Shown here one piece after another: positions 16,268-24,724 of a stretch of DNA of 64,000 nucleotides. Position 1 is the first letter of the stretch. Each line of letters starts with the position of its first letter. The position numbers and the translations under genes were made by a program. The stretch comes from Marinicella gelatinilytica (GTDB lineage Bacteria; Pseudomonadota; Gammaproteobacteria; Xanthomonadales; Marinicellaceae): positions 119,380 to 183,379 of the forward strand of contig NZ_JAPMLN010000003.1 of the NCBI RefSeq assembly GCF_026410405.1. The letters run 5' to 3'. Below the pieces are notes generated by a model that did no database searches, had not been told where the DNA came from, and saw nothing but the letters and a program-made list of their open reading frames with translations.

Positions 16268-18511
16268 TTAATCAATGGTTTTGATGAGTCGAAAACCCAC
16301 ATGAGACAAGGCTTTGTTCGGATCCGCGGATTCGGTGCTTTGGGTGGCGGCTAAATCTGCGCTCATCCAGGAGCCGCCGGCGGCACAAAAATCACTGTTA
16401 CCACAAGCGCGCACCCATTCGGCCACATTGCCGGTTAAATCATGGCTATTTTTGGTCGCTGCAAGAGATTTCACCGGTGCAGTAAAAACATAATCATCCC
16501 GGCAATCACTGCGTTGTGCAAATTTAGATTCACTGTCGGTTTCTTGGCCGGCTATGTTGCTGTTGGCGCAGTTTGGGTTCTTAGCCAGTTGCTGTTGTGC
16601 TGATTGCCATTGTGCCAGGGTTGGTAGTTGATAGTCGGCTTGTTGACTTTCTGAAAGCCATGCGGCATAAGCGGAGGCTTGCGCGGCGGTGATACAAATC
16701 ACCGGATGTTGGCCGGTCTGATCAAAAGGTGGTTTATCCCAGGTTTTTTTGAAGAAACCGCCTTTACCAAAATGTTCACAGCGCTCATTAAAACCTTGAT
16801 CGGCGGCAAAGGTTTTGAATTGACTTACGCTGGTCTCACTTTGAGCCAACCAAAAATCGCCGACACCGGTGCTATTAGCTGCAGTCACAAATACCCAAGT
16901 ATGTCCCGATAAGTCAGTCATCACATCACCACTTTTTGGAATGGCTTGATAACGGGTTTCGACAGCAGCTAAATCTGTATTATTTGGCGCCAGCATAAAA
17001 GACATGGTTAAATAATCTTGGGCTTGAGGGTTTGTGCGACGTTTTTGTATGGCGCCGTTAGCCAGGCTTATGGCTTGGCTTGTGATGTCATCAATCGCCG
17101 TTTGATAATCATCGGCTTTTATTGGATAGTCTTTAAAGAAGTCGGTTAACGACTTAATGTGAGTGATGGCATCGCCGTAGGCTTGTTGATCCAGTTTGCT
17201 GTTAATTAAACTGAAATAGTATAAACCCACTTTATGGAGTCCTTGCCGAGCAGCTTGGTTATCAGGATATTCAGCTAAAATGGCAGAAAATTGTGAGGCG
17301 GCATTATCATCGGCTGGTTTTGTTAATCGGAAATCTTTAAGGGATTCGTTGGCTGTCGATAGACGAGCTGTTAAGTCGGGCTCTTGTGATTGAGAAGCTC
17401 CATTTTCAGGTAAGGTGATGACGGTTTCCATTAATGAAGGTTCGGTTATTTGCTGAGGTGCCTCTTTAGCCAATAAATCCGGTGGTGTTAAAACGCTTGC
17501 TTGGGCCAAGGGTTCACTACTTGTTGGTTCTGTTTGTTGGTTAAGCTCGGCACTCTGTTCATTTGTTTTATCGCTTGAATTATCTGAAAACAACAGCAAA
17601 GCCACCACAATTATTGCCAGCATGGCAGCCATTGCTGAAATGGGATAAATAAATTTTTTATAAGATTGGGTTGATTTTTGGCGGTCAGGTTCAGGTTGAC
17701 TGTCTTGATAGCGAATTTTCATCAAATCTGCTTTTAAGTCAGCCACAGACTGATAACGATCGTCGGGATCTTTGGCCAAACACTGATCAATAATGGGCTG
17801 CCACACACTGAGCGCTGCCGGTAGGATTGGAATCGGCTTATTAATATGAGACATCAAAATTGAAAAGTCACTGTTGGCTGAGAACACGTGCTCTCCGGTT
17901 ATTTTTTCATAAATAATACAGCCCAATGAGTAGATGTCACTGCGGTGGTTAATGGGTCGTGACTGGATTTGTTCCGGACTCATGTAATGGGCGCTGCCTA
18001 AAAGTTGAGTCTCTTTGGTTTTGCGTTGTGTTTTTTTGGAAATGGCAATACCAAAATCGGCAATTTTAATGCGTCCAAATTGATCGAATAATATATTTTC
18101 GGGTTTTAAATCACGGTGGATTACACCATGTTCATGGGCATGGCTGAGACCGTCACATATTTGTCCCAGTAAATCAATTAAGTGCTCTGCATTGGTACAA
18201 ATAATTTCACTAAAATCACCGTGCGTTAAATAAGGCATGGTGAAGTAAGCTAAACCTGAGGGTAACTTTTTGGCTTCATAAATACTAATGATATGCGGAT
18301 GATCTAAAGAAGCCACGGTTTTGGCTTCTTCCACGAAACGCTCAGCCAACAATTTATCTTCCATGACCAATTTTTTTAAGACCTTAATGGCGACTTTGCG
18401 CTGTAATGATTGTTGGCGGCCTAAATAGACCGCAGACATACCGCCTTCACCAATTTTATCCAAAATGGTGTGATCTGGAATATTAATGTTTAATTTAGGA
18501 ACGGTTCTCAC
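16268..18511 (-). CDS. Transmembrane Ser/Thr kinase with C-terminal formylglycine-synthase-like domain
   Basis: A 747-residue fusion. Residues 14-275 form a Hanks-type kinase with a glycine loop at 21-26, K43, HRD at 132-134 and DFG at 152-154; all catalytic residues are present. One membrane segment lies at about 290-312, then a Ser/Pro/Gln-rich linker and a helical section with a TPR-like look. Residues about 545-745 are a FGE-sulfatase (SUMF1-like) domain ending GNVAEWVRAC and GGSWMSADL with SHVGFRL. The kinase should face the cytoplasm and the cysteine-rich FGE-like domain the periplasm, suggesting a sensor. Whether that domain has oxidase activity is doubtful. Divergent from uup. Confidence 0.88.
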   Translation of the reverse strand: MRTVPKLNINIPDHTILDKIGEGGMSAVYLGRQQSLQRKVAIKVLKKLVMEDKLLAERFVEEAKTVASLDHPHIISIYEAKKLPSGLAYFTMPYLTHGDFSEIICTNAEHLIDLLGQICDGLSHAHEHGVIHRDLKPENILFDQFGRIKIADFGIAISKKTQRKTKETQLLGSAHYMSPEQIQSRPINHRSDIYSLGCIIYEKITGEHVFSANSDFSILMSHINKPIPILPAALSVWQPIIDQCLAKDPDDRYQSVADLKADLMKIRYQDSQPEPDRQKSTQSYKKFIYPISAMAAMLAIIVVALLLFSDNSSDKTNEQSAELNQQTEPTSSEPLAQASVLTPPDLLAKEAPQQITEPSLMETVITLPENGASQSQEPDLTARLSTANESLKDFRLTKPADDNAASQFSAILAEYPDNQAARQGLHKVGLYYFSLINSKLDQQAYGDAITHIKSLTDFFKDYPIKADDYQTAIDDITSQAISLANGAIQKRRTNPQAQDYLTMSFMLAPNNTDLAAVETRYQAIPKSGDVMTDLSGHTWVFVTAANSTGVGDFWLAQSETSVSQFKTFAADQGFNERCEHFGKGGFFKKTWDKPPFDQTGQHPVICITAAQASAYAAWLSESQQADYQLPTLAQWQSAQQQLAKNPNCANSNIAGQETDSESKFAQRSDCRDDYVFTAPVKSLAATKNSHDLTGNVAEWVRACGNSDFCAAGGSWMSADLAATQSTESADPNKALSHVGFRLIKTID

Positions 18512-18751
18512 GTTAGTCAGATTGCTATCAGTTAAAATTATTCTACTTAATTTAATCGTTCACACTGTTTTAAAAATTATTATCGCATGAAAAGTGTGAC
18601 CGCCATCATAAAAATAATAAATATATAAATGAACCGACTTTTTAAATGTGAAAACTGCCAAAAAGGGTCAGTTATTTTGATTTCTCGCAGTTGTCGCTTG
18701 TTAAAGTGAACTCTGCGCATACAATAGTGACAGTTTTAATATCAGGACCCC

Positions 18752-20644
18752 ATGGCTCTAATTAATTTTGAACAAGTTTATCTGGATTTTGGCGCTAAGC
18801 CTATTTTGGATGGTGTTAATTTAACCATCGAACGTGGCCAAAAGTGGGCCTTGATTGGTCGTAACGGTGAAGGAAAATCATCTTTGCTGAATGTGATTAA
18901 TGGTACTTTGCCGATTGATGGGGGCGTCATTAAACGTCAAGATGGTTTGACTGTGGCTAAAATGCAGCAGTCCGCGGCGACCGCAGAAGGAGAAAGTACG
19001 GTGCGCGAATTCCTGATGTCATCACTTGGTGATGTGGGAGAGGCTTTGGCAGGATACGAGCAAGCCAAAGACACCGATGCCATGATGCGCTTCCAGCAAC
19101 GCATTGATGATGGAGATGGCTGGCAACTTTTAAACCAACTGGATACCATTATTACGCGATTGCGATTGCAGGCAGACGCACAAGTACAAAGTCTTTCAGG
19201 TGGGGTGCGCAGGCGTCTAAACCTGGCGGCCGCTTTAGTGCAGGCGCCGGATATTCTGTTACTGGATGAGCCAACCAACCATCTGGACATCGAAACCATC
19301 ATCTGGTTACAACAACTGGTCAAAAACTTAGATTGTGCGGTTATCTTTGTGACCCATGATCGCAGCTTTCTAAGAGAAGTCGCTAATGGTATTATTGAAT
19401 TAGATCGGGGACAAATCTACAGTTACGATTGTGATTATGACACGTACTTACAACGTAGAGAGCAACGGTTAGAGGCGGAGGCCAAGGAATGGGAGCGGAT
19501 GGACAAAAAACTGTCTCAAGAAGAAGTCTGGGTTCGACAGGGCATTAAAGCTAGGCGCACGCGCAGTGAAAGTCGTGTCCAGAAGCTACTTGAAATGCGT
19601 GAACAAAAGAAACAACGCAGACGACAATCAGGGAGTGCCAAAGCGGACATTAATGTGGCAGAAGCCGGTGGCAAAAAAGTCATCACTGCGTATAAGGTTG
19701 GTTTTAGTTTTGGTGAACAAACCATTTTGGACAATTTTTCCACAAAAATAATGCGTGGCGATAAGGTGGGTATTATTGGCCCGAATGGTGTTGGTAAAAC
19801 CACCTTGGTGAATCTGCTGCTCGGTGAACTTGAACCGGATTCCGGCTCAATAAAATTAGGCACCGGTATTGAGGTGGCTTATTTTGATCAGCTTAAAAAA
19901 GACATTAATGACAATGATACGGTGCAAAACAACCTGCAACTGGGCACGGATTTTGTCACCATCAATGGTAAGTCGAGACATGTTATTTCCTATTTACAGG
20001 ATTTTCTGTTCACCCCCGAAAAGGTCAGGGGGCCAGCCAGTGTGTTATCCGGCGGTGAACGATCCCGGTTATTGCTGGCACGTTTATTTGCACGGCCGGC
20101 AAACCTGTTGGTGATGGATGAGCCCACCAATGATTTGGATATGGAGACTTTAGACTTATTGCAGGATTTATTGTTTGATTTCCCCGGAACTGTGTTACTC
20201 ATCAGTCATGATCGTGATTTTATCGACCAAGTCTGTACTCAGACAATTGTTTTTGAAAATCCTGAAGACGGTGTTTATGAAGTGAATGAATACATCGGTG
20301 GCTATGAAGATTATTTAAGGCAACGTAAGCCCAAAGAAGCCGCTGCTCAAAAGGACATTAAAACCAAGAGAGTATCTGAAAAACCGGCAGCCGGCAAGCA
20401 ATCTTCTACCACCAATGCCCTTAAGTTCCATGAGCAGCAAGAATTAAAAAAATTACCGTCGGAAATTGATGGCTTAGAAGCGGATATTAATCAATTGTCT
20501 GCTCAAGCTTGTGAACCTGAGTTTTACCAACAGGATGCTGAAACCATAAAAAAAACCACCACTCGATTGGCTGAACTTGAACAGACTTTACAGGAAAAAT
20601 ATGATCGCTGGGATGAACTGGAAGCTAAAAAATCGACATCATAA
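18752..20644 (+). CDS. uup: ABC-F ATPase Uup
   Basis: A 630-residue soluble protein with two ABC domains: Walker A GRNGEGKSS from residue 36 and GPNGVGKTT from residue 343. Signature motifs are LSGGVRRRL and LSGGERSRL, each followed by LLLDEPTNHLD or LVMDEPTNDLD. A basic linker with REQKKQRRRQ separates the domains and a C-terminal coiled coil (about 560-630) matches the DNA-binding extension of Uup. ABC-F proteins act on the ribosome, and Uup also affects precise transposon excision in E. coli. Length fits Uup (635) better than EttA or YheS. Confidence 0.94.
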   Translation: MALINFEQVYLDFGAKPILDGVNLTIERGQKWALIGRNGEGKSSLLNVINGTLPIDGGVIKRQDGLTVAKMQQSAATAEGESTVREFLMSSLGDVGEALAGYEQAKDTDAMMRFQQRIDDGDGWQLLNQLDTIITRLRLQADAQVQSLSGGVRRRLNLAAALVQAPDILLLDEPTNHLDIETIIWLQQLVKNLDCAVIFVTHDRSFLREVANGIIELDRGQIYSYDCDYDTYLQRREQRLEAEAKEWERMDKKLSQEEVWVRQGIKARRTRSESRVQKLLEMREQKKQRRRQSGSAKADINVAEAGGKKVITAYKVGFSFGEQTILDNFSTKIMRGDKVGIIGPNGVGKTTLVNLLLGELEPDSGSIKLGTGIEVAYFDQLKKDINDNDTVQNNLQLGTDFVTINGKSRHVISYLQDFLFTPEKVRGPASVLSGGERSRLLLARLFARPANLLVMDEPTNDLDMETLDLLQDLLFDFPGTVLLISHDRDFIDQVCTQTIVFENPEDGVYEVNEYIGGYEDYLRQRKPKEAAAQKDIKTKRVSEKPAAGKQSSTTNALKFHEQQELKKLPSEIDGLEADINQLSAQACEPEFYQQDAETIKKTTTRLAELEQTLQEKYDRWDELEAKKSTS

Positions 20645-20780
20645 TTGTTGTTAATATTTTTTAGTTAGCCTGCTACACTAACCATGATTGATCATACTTC
20701 TCTTTAAATTAAATGTTACTATGACAGTCTTATTTGAAGGAAGTCGTTTTAGTGAGTTTGCAGATAAATTTTAGGTCTGT

Positions 20781-21203
20781 TTAATCCAAAATCTGATTAA
20801 ATTTAGCAATCAGCTGTCGCAGTTGTTGTCGTTCGATTGTGGTTAATTGTTTCAATAAAGATTGTTCATATTTAACAGCGTCAGGTATGACTGCCTGCAT
20901 CAAAGACTGGCCATCATCACTCAGCCGATTAATAACAGCCCGGGCATCTTCGGGATGGCTCATTTGTTTGATGTAGAATTTTTGTGCTAATATTTTTAAA
21001 GTTCTGCTGATACGAACTTTGTCCATTTGCGTGTGATCTGCGATGGCTTTTGCGGTGATATTTGGGTGGCTATTGAGAATCACTAACACCCGCCATTCTG
21101 AAACCGAAATATCAAATCGGTCGCGGTAATGTTTCGCCAGCCCCTTGGATATTTTTAGACTCAAGGCCGATATTTGATAAGGAATAAATTGTTTATAGTC
21201 CAT
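20781..21203 (-). CDS. MarR-family transcriptional regulator
   Basis: A 140-residue winged-helix protein: VSEWRVLVILNSHPNITAKAIADHTQMDK is the recognition region and PEDARAVINRLSDDGQ the wing, with helices at both ends for dimerisation. It is divergent from the homogentisate operon, with 249 bp between genes, so it is the likely local regulator of that pathway. Ligands of such MarR proteins are often the aromatic substrate or intermediate; here that would be tyrosine-derived, which is inference. Confidence 0.88.
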   Translation of the reverse strand: MDYKQFIPYQISALSLKISKGLAKHYRDRFDISVSEWRVLVILNSHPNITAKAIADHTQMDKVRISRTLKILAQKFYIKQMSHPEDARAVINRLSDDGQSLMQAVIPDAVKYEQSLLKQLTTIERQQLRQLIAKFNQILD

Positions 21204-21261
21204 GGATTTAGGGCTGTCACTTATGTGTCTTGTTGGGTTGTGATAAACACTATACCGTATT

Positions 21262-21293
21262 TAGTTTCAAATGTAACTATCTTGCGTTATAAT
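21262..21293 (+). promoter_or_regulatory. Promoter with candidate MarR operator for the homogentisate operon
   Basis: A TATAAT at 21288-21293 is preceded at 17 bp by a weak TTTCAA. An 18-bp imperfect palindrome with arms TAGTT (21262-21266) and AACTA (21275-21279) overlaps the -35 region, which fits repression by the adjacent MarR protein. The implied 5' leader is about 165 bases; I see no riboswitch in it. Confidence 0.5.
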
Positions 21294-21464
21294 GACTGTT
21301 TATTTGCGCATTCACTGTTTTATCAACCTAAGTGAATAAGCTTGCGACAATCACATTGCACGTTTTAGCCCTTAACCAATCGCCTCGTCAAATCGAACGG
21401 TTGTGTTCATGACAGGAAGCGTTATGTCGTTTTTTTTAATTGATCTTTAAAAGTGAGAATAATT

Positions 21465-22499
21465 ATGTCAGCCACCATCAATGGATTCGGATTTATTGAA
21501 TATTCGGCAGATAATGCCACAGCTTTACACCGCTTATTTAGACAAATGGGTTTTAATGCCATTAAAACGCACAAGCAAAAACCCATTACTCTTTACCGAC
21601 AGGGGCAAACCGATTTCTTTATCAACGAATGTGAAACCGGGTTTGCCGCTGACTTTCGTGCGCAACACGGTCCCAGTGCACCAGGCTTTTCAATTATCTT
21701 TGATAATAAAGAAGCCGCTTTAGAGCACAGTTTAAAAGGTGGCTCTGAACAAATTAAAGTGGATAATGGATTGGATTTTCCCGCCATTAAGGGCATTGGT
21801 GATGCGGCTTTGTATTTATTGGATAAAGCGTCGCATGAAGCTGTGTTGGCACGTGATTTTGAAGATATACCGGGTGTTGACCAAAACCCCACAGGTTTTG
21901 GATTAACCTTTATTGATCATTTAACCCATAATCTGTATTTTGGTAATATGGCAAAATGGAGTGCTTATTACGAAGATTTATTTGATTTCCGAGAAATCCG
22001 TTATTTTGATATTAAAGGCGCAAAAACCGGACTGGTATCTAAAGCCATGACCAGCCCCAATGGTTCAGTAAAAATTCCCTTAAATGAGTCCAATGACCCT
22101 AAATCACAAATTAATGAATATTTGGATGAGTATAAAGGTGAAGGCATTCAACATATCGCCATGTTTACTGACAATATTTATGAAACCATTGAGTCGATGC
22201 GAGCCGCCGGCGTTGAATTTTTAGAAACCCCGGATACCTATTACAGCATCATCGATCGTCGTGTTCCTGAGCACAATGAAGATGTGGCCAGAATGCAGAA
22301 AAACCATATTTTAATCGATGCCGATGAGGAAACTAAAAAACAGTTGTTGCTGCAAATTTTCACACAAACCAATATTGGTCCTATTTTCTTTGAAATCATA
22401 CAGCGTAAAGGCAATGAGGGATTTGGTGAGGGTAACTTCCAGGCCTTATTTGAGTCAATTGAGCTGGAACAACAAAAACGAGGGTATTTAGATGAGTAG
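21465..22499 (+). CDS. hppD: 4-hydroxyphenylpyruvate dioxygenase
   Basis: A 344-residue two-domain vicinal-oxygen-chelate enzyme that converts 4-hydroxyphenylpyruvate to homogentisate in tyrosine breakdown. The iron ligands can be assigned as H152 (FIDHLTHN), H230 (GIQHIAMF) and E310 (FFEIIQRKG), and the C-terminal EGFGEGNFQALFESIE is the family signature. A GTG at 21453 would extend the protein by four residues, but AAGTGAGA at 21451-21458 serves as the ribosome binding site for the ATG at 21465. It overlaps hmgA by 8 bases. Confidence 0.95.
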   Translation: MSATINGFGFIEYSADNATALHRLFRQMGFNAIKTHKQKPITLYRQGQTDFFINECETGFAADFRAQHGPSAPGFSIIFDNKEAALEHSLKGGSEQIKVDNGLDFPAIKGIGDAALYLLDKASHEAVLARDFEDIPGVDQNPTGFGLTFIDHLTHNLYFGNMAKWSAYYEDLFDFREIRYFDIKGAKTGLVSKAMTSPNGSVKIPLNESNDPKSQINEYLDEYKGEGIQHIAMFTDNIYETIESMRAAGVEFLETPDTYYSIIDRRVPEHNEDVARMQKNHILIDADEETKKQLLLQIFTQTNIGPIFFEIIQRKGNEGFGEGNFQALFESIELEQQKRGYLDE

Positions 22500-23619
22500 T
22501 CAATGGTTTAAATTATTTAAAAAAGAGGGTAGAGTGGCCCGACAAGCCCATTACGATTTGCCCAAAGACAGCTATGAGCGGGAAATGGGCAAAGAAGGTT
22601 TTTTTGGCCCGGTGACCCATTTTTATCATCGTCATAAACATACCGGCTGGAGTGACTTTGAAGGTGATAATCGACCTCGGGCTTTTGATACCAATGAATT
22701 GGATGAGATTCAAACCAGTCCCTGGCAAGCGCCTGTATTGCTGCGCAATAAAAGTGTACAAATTCGCATGATGCATATCAAAGAATCGATGAATCGGTTG
22801 GTGCGCAATGCCGATGGCGATGATTTATTATTTTTTCACAAAGGCACCGCCCATTTATTTTGTGACTTCGGGCATTTGGTGATTAAAGAAGGTGATTATG
22901 TGATGATCCCCAAAGGTACCATGTGGCGTCTTGAGATGGATAATCCCTGTGAAATATTAATGATTGAAGCCACCAACAGCCATTTTAAATCACCGGATAA
23001 AGGGTTATTAGGCCCGAATGCCATTGTCGATACCGCTGTTTACCGGGTGCCGGAAATCGATGATGCTTTTAAAGCGCAGTACAGTGAAGACAGATGGAAG
23101 GTTGTGGTAAAAAGGCTAAATCAATTTAACCGCATTACCTTTCCATTTAATCCTTTAGATGCCATTGGTTGGCAAGGCGACTTGATGCCGATTGCGCTGA
23201 ACTGGCGCGATATTTCGCCGCTCATGAGTCACCGTTCGCATGTGCCGCCATCAGCTCATACTACATTTGTGGCTGAACGCTTTGTGGTTTGTACCTTTGT
23301 GCCACGCTTATTTGAGACCGATCCAAAAGCACTTAAAGTGCCGTTTTATCATAATAATGATGATTATGATGAGGTGCTGTTTTATCACGCCGGAAATTTC
23401 TTTTCCCGCGACAACATTCATCCCGGCATGATTACGCTGCATCCTGCCGGATTTACCCATGGACCACATCCCAAAGCCATGAAAAAAGCTTTTGAGCAGT
23501 CAGATGCCATGACTGAAGAAGTGGCGGTTATGATTGATACCCGCGATCCGCTGGAGGTCAGACCTGATGCCACGGAAGTGGAGTGGTCCGGTTACATCAA
23601 TTCCTGGAGTGAACAATGA
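22492..23619 (+). CDS. hmgA: Homogentisate 1,2-dioxygenase
   Basis: A 375-residue cupin-type enzyme that opens the ring of homogentisate to maleylacetoacetate. The metal-binding end is visible in NIHPGMITLHPAGFTHGPHP, and the ATFVAERF-like stretch and the EVLFYHAGNFFSRDN strand are conserved. It is shorter than the roughly 430-residue forms of Pseudomonas and animals and belongs to the shorter bacterial group. Overlaps both neighbours, so translation is coupled across hppD-hmgA-fah. Confidence 0.92.
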   Translation: MSSQWFKLFKKEGRVARQAHYDLPKDSYEREMGKEGFFGPVTHFYHRHKHTGWSDFEGDNRPRAFDTNELDEIQTSPWQAPVLLRNKSVQIRMMHIKESMNRLVRNADGDDLLFFHKGTAHLFCDFGHLVIKEGDYVMIPKGTMWRLEMDNPCEILMIEATNSHFKSPDKGLLGPNAIVDTAVYRVPEIDDAFKAQYSEDRWKVVVKRLNQFNRITFPFNPLDAIGWQGDLMPIALNWRDISPLMSHRSHVPPSAHTTFVAERFVVCTFVPRLFETDPKALKVPFYHNNDDYDEVLFYHAGNFFSRDNIHPGMITLHPAGFTHGPHPKAMKKAFEQSDAMTEEVAVMIDTRDPLEVRPDATEVEWSGYINSWSEQ

Positions 23620-24602
23620 AGTTAGCAAGTATAAACAACCAAAGCCGTGACGGACAGTTGGTGGTGGTTAATCGACAAGGTACGCAAGCGGTCAAAGTCC
23701 CGCAAGTAGCTGAAACACTACAACAAGCCCTCGATAACTGGGAACAAGTCGCACCCCAGCTGAATACCATCTATCAGCATTTAAATGAGGGCGGTGTTAA
23801 TGATACCTTTGATTTGGATATGAACCAAATTATGGCACCCTTACCGCGTGGACTGCAGTTTTTAGATGGCAGTGCCTACTTAGCTCATGTTGAACGGGTG
23901 CGCCAAGCTCGAGGCGCTGACATGCCGCCGAGTTTTAAAGAAGATCCGCTGATGTACCAGGCGGTCAGTGATGGCTTTTTAGCGGCCAATCAAGACATCG
24001 AAGTGGTCAGCGAAGATTATGGTATTGATTTTGAAGCCGAAGCCGCTGTCATTACCTCTGATGTGCCGATGCATGTATCGCCAGAAGATGCCGGGCAATA
24101 TATTCAGTTGATTTGTATCTTGAATGATGTTTCTTTGCGAAAATTAATTCCGGCTGAATTAGGTAAGGGCTTTGGTTTTGTGCAATCTAAACCGCGCACT
24201 GCCTTAAGTCCGTTCTTTGTTACACCAGACGAACTGGGATCGGCCTGGAAAGATTATAAAATCCATCTACCGATGCGTACCTGGTATAACGGTGAATGGT
24301 TTGGTGAACCCAATTGTGGTATTGATATGCAGTTTAATTTCGCTGAACTCATTGCCCATGCGGCTAAAACCCGTCCTTTGGCAGCCGGTTGTATCATTGG
24401 CTCCGGTACCATAGCAAATCATGACATGGCTAAAGGTTCCACCTGTCTGGCTGAAAAACGGGTGCTGGAAGTGATTGAACACGGCGAAGCCAAAACCCCT
24501 TTTATGCGCTTTGGTGACACCGTTAAAATTCAAATCACCAACGACAATGGTGAAGATGTTTTCGGTACCATCGAACAAAAGGTGGTGAAATACGGACAGT
24601 AA
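23616..24602 (+). CDS. Fumarylacetoacetate hydrolase family protein
   Basis: A 328-residue FAH-fold protein that should hydrolyse fumarylacetoacetate to fumarate and acetoacetate, the last step of the tyrosine route. The metal site shows as DFEAEAAVI with the later KGFGFVQSKPRTALSPFFV block and the GSGTIANHD strand. No maleylacetoacetate isomerase gene lies in this operon, so either isomerisation is done elsewhere or this enzyme accepts maleylacetoacetate. A terminator follows directly. Confidence 0.9.
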   Translation: MKLASINNQSRDGQLVVVNRQGTQAVKVPQVAETLQQALDNWEQVAPQLNTIYQHLNEGGVNDTFDLDMNQIMAPLPRGLQFLDGSAYLAHVERVRQARGADMPPSFKEDPLMYQAVSDGFLAANQDIEVVSEDYGIDFEAEAAVITSDVPMHVSPEDAGQYIQLICILNDVSLRKLIPAELGKGFGFVQSKPRTALSPFFVTPDELGSAWKDYKIHLPMRTWYNGEWFGEPNCGIDMQFNFAELIAHAAKTRPLAAGCIIGSGTIANHDMAKGSTCLAEKRVLEVIEHGEAKTPFMRFGDTVKIQITNDNGEDVFGTIEQKVVKYGQ

Positions 24603-24627
24603 CCTTTTGTTGCTTGCCAGACGTCAA

Positions 24628-24654
24628 AAACCCGTCGCATAGACGGGTTTTTTT
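24628..24654 (+). terminator. Terminator of the homogentisate operon
   Basis: A 9-bp stem AAACCCGTC/GACGGGTTT with a 5-base loop leads into a T run. It lies just after the fah stop and before the metalloprotease gene, whose true start must therefore lie beyond it. Confidence 0.9.
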
Positions 24655-24724
24655 GTGGTGTCGACTTAAACATTACTATATGATGATTCGGTTTTTTACA
24701 AAAAATATAAGAGAGGAGTCCCCA

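Noticed and set aside
18560..18599. TCACACT and AGTGTGA inverted repeat as a CRP/Clp site
   Set aside because: The half-sites are in the wrong order and 26 bases apart, unlike TGTGA-N6-TCACA.
20721..20774. 17-codon reading frame between uup and the MarR gene
   Set aside because: It starts with ATG but has no convincing ribosome binding site or recognisable protein, and its length is easily reached by chance.
24614..24724. Longer N-terminus of the M36 protease
   Set aside because: It overlaps a clear terminator, and a GTG with a good ribosome binding site and a clean signal peptide lies at 24725.
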